64,000 bases of DNA from NCBI GenBank assembly GCA_040285825.1, contig JAUPSS010000008.1, positions 1,286,996 to 1,350,995 on the forward strand, in the 5' to 3' direction. Numbering within the stretch: position 1 is the stretch's first letter; each line of letters starts with the position of its first letter. Below are positions 42,731 to 53,500 of the stretch, one piece after another. Origin of the DNA: Eukaryota sp. TZLM1-RC (lineage: Eukaryota; Metamonada: BaSk clade). A program made the position numbers and the translations under genes. The notes under the pieces are model-generated. The model worked only from the letters and a program-made list of their open reading frames with translations. It had not been told where the DNA came from and did no database searches.

Positions 42731-43240
42731 CATGTCGATATCTATTCTGCTTATTTAGACAGTCTAAAACCAGGAATACGGATTACTGATGCTATGATGT
42801 ATTTCTGGGCTGAATGACATGCTTATAATAACTTGGATACCAATATCATTTACATTAGCTTTGCAGGTACGGAATCAATGATCATCTTCAACTTTTATGA
42901 GCATTTGATTGAAAAAATTTCAGAGAATGGATTTATCATCAAACCTTTGAATGATGCCCTAAGTCAACAATACGGGAATGGATCACATGGAGCTTTAGCC
43001 ATTATTGATGTTGTGAACAAAGAATGTATATATTTAAACCCTCAATTGGGTTACTCGTTATCTTCTGACGAAATCATCACAGAGTCTCTTTTGTCTAAAA
43101 TTTTTCAAAATTTGGACAGTATTTTGATAGTGCATGATATTGGAACCGTTGCAATCGGGGTAGGAGACCGACAAACTCCTCACGACTAAGGATTATATGT
43201 TCTGCACTATTTTCAGAATTTTCATTTATCAATTCAAATG
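42731..43240 (+). pseudogene. Ulp1/SENP8-like (C48) cysteine protease domain
   Basis: The frame of 42833-43189 extends upstream through one TGA (near 42816) to the 2A motif. It shows the C48 pattern: IYSAYLDSLKPGIRITDAMM, YFWAE, YISFAG, then GSHGALAIIDVVNKECIYLN (catalytic-type histidine in GSH, with the usual following tryptophan replaced by glycine and the aspartate position an asparagine), and finally RQTPHD-stop-GLYVLHYF, where the nucleophile is expected in DCG. The stop TAA occupies the cysteine codon. Family members cleave SUMO- or NEDD8-like proteins or, in transposons, may process element or host proteins. The domain is absent from the 10690-12234 copy. Confidence 0.6.
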
Positions 43241-43684
43241 AAGGCATATTAGTCTCTTAATGTCAGGATTCAAAATCACTGTTGGGATAAATAATACAGA
43301 ATTGAAAAAACAAATCTATGAAGCAATTATTACAATACGCCCCAATGAGTTTAGTGAAACAATAAGGAATCATGGTTTTCAAAGTGTATCTTGTAGTCCC
43401 AACCAGAGAAAATCTCATAGTTAAGCAACTCATCCATCAGCAGTGTTTAGATAAGAGACTTCCGACCAACAGTTACCAAAGCAACAGCGGAAAAATCATC
43501 AAAAAGCACTAAACTGCAAAATTTGTTTTAAAAATATAATGTTGAATGATGACAGCAGGAAAATTTTGATAAAGAAACAGTTGAAACCAAGTATGGTAAA
43601 AAAATGGGCCAAGTCATAGTGGTTCCAAGCCTGAGTCTTTAGTCCAGTTCAAATTAAAGACTGCCAATCACAAAGCTCCTTGTT

Positions 43685-44330
43685 GTGATGTGCTTTGATG
43701 TTGAAACAAATCAACTTGGTCAACTTTACAAAAATATTGAGAACCATTTTGTCAAACCTGATAAGACTATTGATAACGTCAGAAAAGAAGGTGCAATTCT
43801 TTTCAAAAAAACGCTGATGAAGAAATGGATGAATGGATTTCAGTTCAAAATTGCTTTTAATACCAGGTGTTGTTGGAAGGTTTGACTGTCCTAATTTTCT
43901 CGGAAAGTAAATATTCATTTATGTTGAGAATGAGTCTTCAAATTAGCAGATTATCTAACATTGATTTTGATATCCATACAGAAATGTCCATTCACGAAAA
44001 GACCTATTTTCATAGATTTTCTAAACTTATTGGTAATTATGATCCACATTGTTTTCTCAATAACAATTTAATCCAGTTTGATTTACAGGTTTCTTGAAAA
44101 AATAGATCCAATTATGTTAATGTACAATTTCCAACAGTTACAGTTGATCCAACGATGAATGTACTTTATCAGCTTTCACCTAGATGGAAGGATGTTGTCG
44201 TTAAAGAAAATGGATTTAATCTGTTAGATACTTTTGTTTTGCCAAAAGTTTCATTAAAATTCAATATGTGTATGGTTTGAACAATCTTGCTTATAAGACG
44301 ATAAATGAGAAGAAAATTAACCTTCATGGC
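43685..44330 (+). pseudogene. DnaQ-like DEDD 3'-5' exonuclease domain
   Basis: MCFDVETNQLG carries the first D-x-E motif (about 43691-43708). LNNNLIQFDLQV (about 44053-44090) is the second motif, with N-x4-FD. LLDTFVLPKV followed by YGLNNLAYK, after a frame break, parallels the third conserved region of the fold. The final aspartate motif could not be located with certainty. Members remove nucleotides from 3' ends of DNA or RNA. Stops and shifts occur after 43885 and at 44097. Confidence 0.6.
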
Positions 44331-44449
44331 CAATTTACTGATGTTTTGCCTGTGGACTGTCTGGTCACTGCTTCACTTCGACAAAATTTAATTCAATTAA
44401 GGCTTCATGACTGAATCATTTCAAACTTTTTCTTTTAATTCAAAAAGCT

Positions 44450-44978
44450 AAGATTATTTTGCCATCTAATTCAAACTATTCGTGCAACTGTAAACTCAAT
44501 GATGAAGCATTTCAATGTTGTATTGAAACTGAAAAAAACGGCTTTGAAGTCCCAACAATTACAAATACACACTACCCGTTGCTTAAAACTAAAATCTCCT
44601 ATAGTCTTTTAACACCATTTACTTGTCAAATTGAGAATTTAGTCACGACTGAAAATCTGCTTGATGATAAATTTTCAATGTATGTACACTTTCTTGCATA
44701 TGCAGCTGAAAGGATCCTCAGATATTCATAAAACAAACAATTACGATTGCGCATTATGTTGCCAGTAGAGAGAGGAAACCTTATCACGTTACCCTTGTAT
44801 CAACCAATGTAGGCCCATAATATGACCAATTGACACAACAACAATGTGGAAAATTATTAAACGAACAATGATGGACGATCTGTTGCCTAAACAGAGTTTA
44901 AAAATGGTTATTACACAAGATCAAGTTTATAGATTCAAACCACGTGCACAACTGGACTTTTGGTCCAATATTATCGAT
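44450..44978 (+). pseudogene. Linker and N-terminal part of the Fanzor-like nuclease
   Basis: SNYSCNCKLNDEAFQCCIET, CQIENLVTTENLL and YRFKPRAQLDFWSNIIDL match the corresponding parts of the copy at 1-1505 (CQIESLVTGENL and TKFKPPEQSDFWPNILDL). The coding sequence is interrupted at IIDL by the retrotransposon insertions and resumes at 45964. Confidence 0.6.
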
Positions 44979-45822
44979 CTTGAAGACAGTTGCTCAAGTT
45001 GCCTAATCTCCGAAATTCCCAACATTTATGGCCTTCTACTGAATGATCACCAATGAACCACTGCAATGAGAATGAGATGTTTTCTATGGCCTTGTTTTTT
45101 ACCAAATGATTTAATTTGTCGCTGCAAGAGTGTTGTTGGGCTTTCCCATATTTTAAACTGTAAGTATTTTATAACTTATCGCTCAATTGTTCATGACTCA
45201 GTTCGTGATCAATTATATGCCATGTGCAAAAGTTTCAATATAGAGGCATTTATTGAGCCATTAGTACGTAAGCTGTCTTCAGATTAAACTGATGATTCCT
45301 TTGGTGAAAAAAGGGCAGATTTATTAGCTCCAAGGATCGATGGTGTTCTCAATGTTGTAGATGTTGTCTCAGTTGATGTTTGCAAAAATTCTGCTGCTCG
45401 TTTAGTGTATTCCGCTAATTCGCCGTTAGCTAACGCCGAAAAAAAGAAGATAAAAAAATATGAAGAACCTTTGGCACAGTTAGGTAGAATGGAAGATGTG
45501 AAATATCAGTTTGTGCCTTTTGCAATTTCTCTTCTTGGCAATATTGGACCTTCAGGGTTGCACTTTTTTGAAAAGTTCAAAAAAGTGTTACTGAATAGGT
45601 CTGGTAAAATAATGAATTCCACTTTCTGGTTAAATAGAATTGTTTTTTGCATTTTCAAGTCTATTCCAACAATGATTTCAAAGGCACTTTTAGCAATTGG
45701 TGTAGAATATGAACGTAATGCTGTGAGTAGGTTTAGTAATAGTGACGCTTGTTTGGAGGATATTGAATTCTAGATGGGTTTTTTATCTCAATAAATATTC
45801 CAGTTAAAAAAATATTATCGAT
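44979..45822 (+). mobile_element. Non-LTR retrotransposon 3' fragment inserted in the Fanzor-like gene
   Basis: It starts in the RT tail (SCLISEIPNIYGLLLNDHQ), then CRCKSVVGLSHILNC (CCHC knuckle) and the restriction-like endonuclease domain (RADLLAPRIDGVLNVVDVVS...KKKIKKYEE), ending at TAG about 45772 and a tail with AATAAATATTCCAGTTAAAAAAA. AATATTATCGAT occurs at 44967-44978 and again at 45811-45822, a 12-bp target-site duplication. One in-frame stop lies at about 45286. Confidence 0.8.
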
Positions 45823-45963
45823 TTTATTTATTGAATTTGCACACTTAATTAAATTAACTCATAACTAATGGGACGACTATCGTTGAACCAAGATTTCCTC
45901 TACAAAATCTTGATCTGCTTGCTGTCTAGCTAAAGCTTCTCTTATTCGATTGAAAAATCGAGG
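45823..45963 (-). mobile_element. Second, inverted retrotransposon 3' tail at the same target site
   Basis: This is the reverse complement of the 3' end at about 15400-15540 (RFFNRIREALARQQADQDFVE and the following trailer). It is bordered by TATTATCGAT at 45813-45822 and 45964-45973, so a different retrotransposon inserted at the same sequence in the opposite orientation. Confidence 0.8.
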
Positions 45964-47075
45964 TATTATCGATTTAAACCAAATCAAATCAATTTGTTCA
46001 AACAACAGATTTATAAATTCAACAACATTATGCATACAGAAGGATTTAATATTACAGTGGAATTTGTTTATCGGATTTTGGAAGGTCCGAATTGTAAGCC
46101 AGACAACAAGGCTAGTATTTGTGATTAATATATTGATGATGATGATGTTGATACTTTTCAAGACAAACGAATTGTTGTTTGTGATCCTGGAAAACTTGAC
46201 TTATTGTATTTTGGCAGTAAAAAACCGATCAAGAACTAGCCTGGTTCTTGAACATGAAACTGAACAGTAAAGAAGTAGTCAGGTGGTGAATCAAGACAAG
46301 AAATTCAAATGGTTGAGAATGACTCAGATGTCCTGGTCTTTGAAAAGTAGGATAAATGAAAAACAAAAACGATGGGCGACAAAGTATAGTGAGGTAGATT
46401 ACGACGGGAACCAAATGATGGAGTCTCACGAAATGACAATCGGAAATGAAAACACCGGATTATCCACGTTTACTGCCAATTCAGCAACTTTTATAGATTT
46501 TTCCAACTTTGTGGTTGCCAAACTTCGGCAAGTTTTATTTTGACATTTTACTTTTACAGTCTTGACATGTGGAGCAATCATAAAATGCAAGTTTTTATTC
46601 ACAAACAAAACACTGAAAGTTGGTTGTTAAAAAGCCTTGTTCAGCAGTTTGGCAACACAAAAGACACTTTAATACTAATGGGTGATTATGGTAAAGAAGG
46701 TTCCAGGAAATTGAAACATCAGAAACCTACTCGTGGCATTGGATGGATTCAATTTCTGAAAAGAAATGGATTTGAAGTATTGATGATTAATGAGGCTTTC
46801 ACTGCAACAAAATGTCCTGTTTGTTTTGAAAAAATTGCTGCGTTTTTAAGTGTATCCAATACCAGATTCTATAAGGGAGAGAATTTCCAATTACTACTTG
46901 TCACGTTTTATTAGCTTGTAATAGTGAGAGTTGCAAACTCAGTAACAAAGTTTCAACAAAGTCTTTCATTACAAATAAGGTGGCTTGTCTGGCTTGTTGA
47001 ATATGTTTGCATTTGCTGAAACAAGAATAATTGGTAAAGAAAGGCCTAATTATTTGAGCATTAGATAGTTTTTGT
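45964..47075 (+). pseudogene. Fanzor/TnpB-like RuvC nuclease core
   Basis: The plus strand gives, with frame changes, IIDLNQI, FKQQIYKFNNIMHTEGFNIT (T-D/E-G strand), VVCDPGKLDLLYFGS (RuvC-I aspartate at 46183-46185), a helical region (WSLKSRINEKQKRWATKYSE), LSTFTANSATF, MQVFIHKQNTESWLLKSLVQ, LILMGDYGKEG (46681-46689), PTRGIGWIQFLKRNGFEVLM, INEAFTATKCPVC (glutamate at 46792-46794, first zinc Cys pair), a second zinc pair (ACNSESC) and the terminal KERPNYLS. The third RuvC residue, normally N-x-D after the zinc finger, is not evident. The motif order fits Fanzor, the eukaryotic TnpB-like nuclease guided by an RNA encoded near its own 3' end. Stops occur after 46235, 46515 and 46912. Confidence 0.68.
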
Positions 47076-47194
47076 AATACCTACACACGAAAATTGATCT
47101 TGTACTTATGGGGATTTTTTCCACAACAGTTATAACCCAGTAAATGTATTTCATAAAATACTAAAAGGGACCTTTTTTAAATAATATTTATTTA
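47076..47194. other. 3' flank of the Fanzor-like gene, possible guide-RNA region
   Basis: About 120 non-coding bases between the nuclease stop and the next retrotransposon fragment. In known Fanzor and TnpB loci the guide RNA comes from this position and ends at the element boundary. No clear hairpin or terminal repeat is seen by eye. Confidence 0.25.
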
Positions 47195-48160
47195 TTAATA
47201 AACATATAAATCAACATTTAAGTAATCCATCTCTCGCGAAACAAAACAACTAGATGCAACTCTCTCATAGTAATATCCAAGAGAAAGCAAAGCATCAGAA
47301 ACCATCTTCGACGTCCCCTTAAAAATAGAAAACACAATTGTATTTTGCCAAAACAATTTATTGAAATTTCTGTTAGTTCTTCTCTTTACAATCATTTTAA
47401 AATCTGCCAAAAAACGTATAGTTGGTGGAGCAAGTGAACCAAGAAAGGACAATACAAATGGATACAAATTGTATTTTGCATGGTGTTGGCTGGACAAATT
47501 GGATAAAGTTTCATTGTATTTTTTGATTTTGAAATTTTCAGCATTTGAAAGCGGATAATGAATTTCAGAATTAGCAAGGCTTTCATTTGAGGCATTACAA
47601 GGATCAACAGACATTACAACCAATAAAATGAAGGTTCCATCCAATCCAGGTAATATGACATCACCTCTATTATTCTTATGAAAATCATCTTCAGTATCAA
47701 ACGTATTTGACCACAGAGGTTCCAAAAAGGATTCAATTCTATGAGACTTACACATATAATTGGTCTCTTACAGCATCATGAACCTTGCTTCTAAAAGTAA
47801 TAAAATGTTTACAATTTAACAAATGAGTAATTGTAATTTTTCGAGAACATTTACAAATTAAATTATGAGGTAAATTATCAGGCATAGGATAGAGGAACAA
47901 AATCTCATATTCAAAGTCCAAGCAGAATCAGTTAAGAGAGTGCCATATACTTGAGGAGTTGTTGTTACTAAGGCAGAAGATGTACTATCACACATATCTT
48001 GTAAAACATTTGCAAAAGCAGGGTTCTTTTTCTTGGCCAAATGGGACTCCATCCCAATTTACATATATGATCGTGTTTAACGAATGCTCAAGACTTTTCC
48101 TAATTAATGAATATTTAGGAATCTTTTTTTCTTGTGTGTACATTGTAATGGTTAAGAGCT
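47195..48160 (-). pseudogene. Non-LTR retrotransposon fragment: RT tail, CCHC knuckle and restriction-like endonuclease
   Basis: Minus-strand frames join as MESHLAKKKNPAFANVLQDM, TSSALVTTTPQVYGTLLTD, LICKCSRKITITHLLNC (C-x-C-x7-H-x4-C), then from 47755 a 186-residue frame with RGDVILPGLDGTFILLVVMS...NFKIKKYNE, which has the D...D...K pattern of PD-(D/E)XK nucleases of RLE-type elements. It is related to, but clearly distinct from, the fragments at 42.1 and 45.0 kb. The frame is broken near 47757 and 47860 and the RT core is missing. Confidence 0.7.
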
Positions 48161-48941
48161 AATATTGTTTTAATTCTTGAAAATTGTCATTTATTTGTTT
48201 TTTTAAAAATGTCTCTTCTACTTTTTATCACTCATGTTCAATATCACTAAATTGGTCTGCACAATTCAATCACGTGACTTCCTGGTGATGCTGAAATGAA
48301 TAAAAGACAGAGTTGGAAAGGATAAATACACCTATACGTTATATGTTATTGAGAAGAATTGCTAAGGAATATCTCTTGACCCTGGTAAAACAAAATTTTG
48401 CCAATGTAGGGCAATATCGTTGATATTGAGCTGGTACGATGAGCGCCATTGCTAAACTGATGGTATCTCCTCTTAATATAGAGTAATTTCCACGCTATAT
48501 CTTTCATTTATGAGTCAATTTGGAGTTATTTCTAATTTTGTTCATAAATATCATTTCGTTCTGATTGTTATTCTTTCTTGAAGTGCGTGTTCAGCTGTGA
48601 ATAATAAAGAGATTGATAAGGAGATCAATTTCAGACAAAATGAAGGCTACATCACCACAGAAAAAAACCATGTGACGCATTGGAAGGAGATATGAACATA
48701 GTATAGTTACATGAACAATATAGTCAGCTACTGGATGATAGTACAATTTTGCTTTTGCAATTTCCTAGTTTGTGTAGGCTTACTAACAACAAAACAAAGA
48801 TAACAGAAAAAAACAGCATACACGCACCTACTGGATAACTTTGATACCATCAAATACTGAACAAAATTTTTATTAAGTGTGTAAAACACAATAAATATAC
48901 CATTATGTACAAAAATTGCAAAATACTATACAACACAAAAC
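48161..48941. other. Intergenic, nothing recognised
   Basis: AT-rich spacer between the mobile-element cluster and the end of the giant gene. No frame or repeat can be supported. Confidence 0.4.
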
Positions 48942-50558
48942 TTACACAGTAAAAGACAATGTGACAGCTATTGCGGCAAATAGACAGAGATAACGGTCAA
49001 TTTTCTTCAAAAACAAACCCATTACTAAAAATGAAATGACCTTTAATTTCACAAAATAGAAATAAGGAATTAAAATGTCAGTAAGATATATAGAGACAAT
49101 AAAAATAACTCCAACGAAATGAGTGGATTTAAAGCATAATAGCGAAATAAACAAAATGATAGCAATGGATAGACCTAAATAAACGAAAAAACTTAGATCA
49201 AACTGAGGCAAAAGAGAGAAAAAACTTAAGAAATAAAGCATAAAAGAGTACTCAGCAATTTCAAAACGACAAAGCTTGAGTTTTTTCCCATATAATATAA
49301 ACAAAACAACGTAAAATATTAAGTAAGTTAGCAAGAAAATAATCAAAATACTTGTTTGACATGAAAAACGTGGGAAAATTAAACAACAACGGGAAACAAT
49401 AATAGAAAGTAATCCAGTAAGACCATAATAAGACAGCTCAGCAACCACAAGGAAGACAACAAAAATAGAAAATAATGGTTTTTTGAGAAATTTATTCAAA
49501 ACCTTTTGTGGAACATTCCTTTTAAATAGAGGAGCAGTTCCTATCATGTCAATATTAAATTTTTTAATCCCCCTATAATAAAACTCGGCAAAAATAAAAA
49601 CAACTGTCAAACTCAAAACAGTTGTAATAGCGATTAAATAATTGGTTGTTGATCGTTCAATACATTCAGTTCCAAAAGCATCAAATCCTTCCTCACAATC
49701 TAAACAATGCTCCCCTTTATGACCTTGAATACAAGTATTATTTCTGCATAAATGGCGGAGAACACATTCAAAGGGTAGAAACTGACTTGAAAAAAGAAAA
49801 CCATCTTGGAAAGAATTGATGTGACCGTATTCGCAAGTAGTTTTGTCAGGACATCTGACACATTCTCCATCAATTTCCACAAAATTCCGTTGACAAACAC
49901 AATCATCAAGACTAGAAGACCCTTCATTAAAAGTGATTCTTCCCAGTGGACATTGCTGGCACTGTTGCTCAGTTCTGGGGTCTGAAAAAGTGTTTCGTGG
50001 ACATTTATCACATGATTGAGCGGAATTGAGTGCATACCCAGGAGCACATATACAATCTCCATTATTAAAAACCATTGGAAAAACACAGTCAACAGAAGTC
50101 AGCTGAATGGAATAACTGAGATCATCTAAAGAGAAAATCAAATCAAAATCAATTAACGGGGGAGTAACAACTTCTAACCCCGACTGTGTTTTGAATATTT
50201 GGAATTCCTCAAAATTATGACTAGAAGAGCTCACTGACACATCATCCACCATAAATGTGTAGGTATAAAAAGACAAGGACTTGTACAAAAACATTGTAAA
50301 TTCCAAGTAAAACTCAGTACATGTGAAAGTACCAAAATGAGCATTATGACAAGGCGAAATTTTCAGCAAATCTACAGTAAAAAATGTACGAACCTGCTGG
50401 TGTAGCTCAAAAAGCCACGAACCAACCTGAGTTGATCCAGAAACAGCATAGTAAACGTCCTGAATTCCCAAAGATTGAAATGACTTGATGAAAATTAAAC
50501 ACTGAATAGCTGTACAGTTTTCTACATCAATATCGAGTGAAGAGTGTACGATGGACAC
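48942..50558 (-). CDS. Giant surface protein, C-terminal part: Cys-rich collar and multi-helix membrane domain
   Basis: A frame of 538 residues that continues the protein ending at 50579; shifting one base near 50580 joins it to VTSCKGIDVSIVHSSLDID without a stop, so the ATG-like start is not the real start. Residues about 165-310 contain closely spaced cysteines (CICAPGYALNSAQSCDKCP, CQQCPLGRITF, CVCQRNFVEIDGECVRCP, GEHCLDCEEGF), similar to GCC2/GCC3 or ephrin-receptor-like modules. Eight or so hydrophobic segments follow from about residue 315 to the end. The order equals that of the 30308-34510 protein. A role as a surface receptor or adhesin is inferred. Confidence 0.75.
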   Translation of the reverse strand: MSIVHSSLDIDVENCTAIQCLIFIKSFQSLGIQDVYYAVSGSTQVGSWLFELHQQVRTFFTVDLLKISPCHNAHFGTFTCTEFYLEFTMFLYKSLSFYTYTFMVDDVSVSSSSHNFEEFQIFKTQSGLEVVTPPLIDFDLIFSLDDLSYSIQLTSVDCVFPMVFNNGDCICAPGYALNSAQSCDKCPRNTFSDPRTEQQCQQCPLGRITFNEGSSSLDDCVCQRNFVEIDGECVRCPDKTTCEYGHINSFQDGFLFSSQFLPFECVLRHLCRNNTCIQGHKGEHCLDCEEGFDAFGTECIERSTTNYLIAITTVLSLTVVFIFAEFYYRGIKKFNIDMIGTAPLFKRNVPQKVLNKFLKKPLFSIFVVFLVVAELSYYGLTGLLSIIVSRCCLIFPRFSCQTSILIIFLLTYLIFYVVLFILYGKKLKLCRFEIAEYSFMLYFLSFFSLLPQFDLSFFVYLGLSIAIILFISLLCFKSTHFVGVIFIVSIYLTDILIPYFYFVKLKVISFLVMGLFLKKIDRYLCLFAAIAVTLSFTV

Positions 50559-50578
50559 GTCAATTCCTTTGCAGGAAG

Positions 50579-53500
50579 TTACAAAACCAAAACATCTTTA
50601 CATTCAACATCAACGGTAATGGATTCATTGGTAAATGTTATTTCAAAGGTGAAGAAATCCAATGTTACAGGAGCTTGGACATCGTAATTTAAGGTAAGAG
50701 ATTGTTCAGGAAAGTAACAATCTTCAGCAAACACAAGCGTTTCAAAAGAAACATTACTAATTTCTTCTGATATTCCCAATGAAACATTTGATAAAAATGA
50801 AGAGTAATCTGAGAAGAAGTAGTTATTGTAAACAATAACAGAATTAATATCAACATGATTACCAGTTGAAGTAACACCTAATTCTGCATTGTGAGGAACA
50901 AGACAAACGTAAGGGTTAAACCCATTCACTTCAATTTCTAATAGGTAGACATCTTGAGCAGCTAACAATTCCAATGATTCCACTACTACCAACTCTGAAA
51001 ACAAAGTAATACACTGTGAAGCAAACCCAAATCCATTTGGGATCGAATGACAAGACCAATCTGAATATAAATGTAAAATTTCAAGTGGGGAAGTTGTTCT
51101 ACTAGCTGAGGTACAGTCAGAATCAACAGTGATTGTAATATATCTAACGTCGAATTCACCATCAAAATTGATTGATAATGTAGAATTTGATGGGAAATAG
51201 ATCGAACAATCATTAAGAGGTCCAGAACAACAGCGAACACCATCAACTATTGCCTTTCCATCACCGTAATAGTGAGAAAAACCTAAATTTGAAGGTCCAA
51301 GCTTAACCAAGGATGGATCATTAGAAACATAACAATCATCACTGAAAACAGGTTCCACATCAACTATTATGGAATCCAAAACATTTGAAGAAGAGTCAAC
51401 GATAGCAAGGTTTGTGGTTGGTTGAATTCTGACAGTTTGAGCATCCTTGCAACAAATTTTGTCATTGTCTACAAACGTCAAGAAATAAACATCATCAATA
51501 ATGCACCTTAACCCAAAACCAGAAACATAATAGTCAACATACATGCAAAAATCCACTGAAGAAATAGGCGACAGGGATTCACCCATAGATTCTAGTGATA
51601 AACGATGTACAGTAAAATTAGACACTTTGACTTCATAGTCTACAAATAAAGGGGAATTCCAATAAAGTTCAAAAAGAAAACTTCCTGAACTATTTACCCG
51701 AGGAAGCTCCAACGAAACAACTGTTGATGAATCTTGATAAGAGATACTGTGAATAGTGGCAGGGAGGTTTAAACCAATAAACCATTGAAAACTACCTTGA
51801 GATACGAAATTTTCAACAGAAACATCAACAGTAACATTTTCATAGTAGAAGAGCTCAAGAGGACTAATGACCTGAAATATTGACTCAGGCAAAACGTAGA
51901 CCTGAAAATCTTTGGTCATGGTATTATCTCCTTCACTTACACTTAAGCTTAGCTCAAAGTTCCCAGTAGCAGAAAACTCAACCAAAACACTCAATTCAGA
52001 GTTTATAATTGAAGTATCTCCCACAATACACAATGGGGAATGGCAATCTAAGTTAAAAACACCACTCAAACCATCAGGAACTGGAATAGAGACTATTGAT
52101 CTCACATTTACAAAGAATAGAGTAGGTTGTATCTCAAAAGAGTCAATGCAATCTACCAAAACAAGACGGGAATTAGAACCATCTCCTACTTGAATAGTGA
52201 CTGGGCATTCATTAAGTGTTTCAAGGTTGAGAAAGTTGAAGCCAGGGTTAATTAGAAAATTCAATGTAGAAATTTCTATTTGAACACTTGATGGAGAGTC
52301 AAAGAAAATATGAGCTCTACTATTGGTGAAGAGAGTGGGCAAATCAAGCGGATCCAAAATTTCAATAGTGATATCTGTTTCAGAACTACTTAGGATACTA
52401 CGAGTTGATAGTTGATATGAACCAATCAAAAGCTCTGTTACACAAGCAGATACAGTAATTGCATCAACTTTACTAGTTGTAATAGAAAAATCTGAAATGG
52501 CAAAAGAGTTGTCGAAATTGAGATAATTATTGAAATTAGTTCCAGTAATTTCAACACAGGTTGTTGTGGTAGGGCCAAAATACATTACCCTAGAAGGTGA
52601 GATGGAGATAACTTCTGCAATATCAGGAAAGTTTGAAATAGAAAAACAAGAAATAGATACATTTGAACACAATTCCAGATCAGCTTTTGTGGTAAAAGGA
52701 AGAAATGTTACTTCAGAATAGTTTGAATGTCCAATATAACTAACAATTCGCATTGAGGAATCTTCCTTAACCTGGGGATAGAGAGTCGTAAAGTCTAGTT
52801 CCCCTTCAACAGTAGCGAGTAAAACATTGCATTCGGTATCTACAAAGCAAACTCCTTCAATGGGAAAAGCTTCAATATTGGCGATTCTAATGGAAAAAGA
52901 CTCATTAATAGTTGGAATAAAAGAAACTGTACAATCAACAATTTCAGTTAATTCATCCAATTGATAGATACCAATAGAAATACGGTCAAAATGATTACGA
53001 CTAGGTTCAAAATACACCAAACCATCACTACAAATGACGTCAGCATGTTGTAAGCACCCACTTTCAAATAATTTACTAAAAGAATTTCCTTCTATGGTGA
53101 TCATACCACCAGAATTTGGCAAGATACTAGGAAACACCTTAAACGAAGGAGCAATCAATTCTACTTCAACAAAGTTACTAAATTGGTTTCCAATAACTAC
53201 TGCGACGTTTAACTTTGGGCTAGATGTACAAACAAATATTAACCGTAAAATTGCGTAACTAAAAGAAACAGTGAAAGGTTCAAAGTCAAATGAAGTATTC
53301 GATATATACAAATCAAAATGGAGTAAATCACCCAAATTAAACCCAGAAACCACAATATCAGATGAAAAGGGAACCAATGGTGGGGATAGTGAACTAATGA
53401 CTGGAATTTGATAACAAAACTCAAACTCGGTATTAGGTCTACTGGTAGGATAAAAAGTCACGTTATGACATCCAGAAAACAAAGGTACATCGAAAGTAAT

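Larger units (their letters stand above)
41962..47075 (+). mobile_element. Composite element encoding 2A, Ulp1-like protease, DEDD exonuclease and Fanzor-like nuclease
   Basis: From ATG 41962 (MGC start, as at 12234) to the stop after KERPNYLS at about 47075, with inserted retrotransposon fragments removed (42083-42690 and 44979-45963), the plus strand reads as one protein of about 1.1-1.2 thousand residues. Order: leader, 2A motif (42701-42730), Ulp1-like domain (42731-43240), basic region (43440-43520), DEDD exonuclease (43685-44330), linker (44450-44900) and RuvC nuclease (44900-44978 plus 45964-47075). The same order is seen in overlapping fragments at 1-1505 and 10690-12234, which supports one native architecture. 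Many stops and shifts make this copy inactive. Terminal repeats were not identified, so the transposition mode is open. Confidence 0.6.

Noticed and set aside
43170-43195. Reassigned stop codon (TAA coding for an amino acid)
   Set aside because: Intact host genes use TAA, TAG and TGA as ends and have none inside; the stops in element copies come with many other lesions.
46120-46270. TSD or tRNA-like signal near RuvC-I of the Fanzor-like gene
   Set aside because: The GATGATGATGATG run is a short simple repeat within the coding sequence (Asp codons), not a structured RNA.
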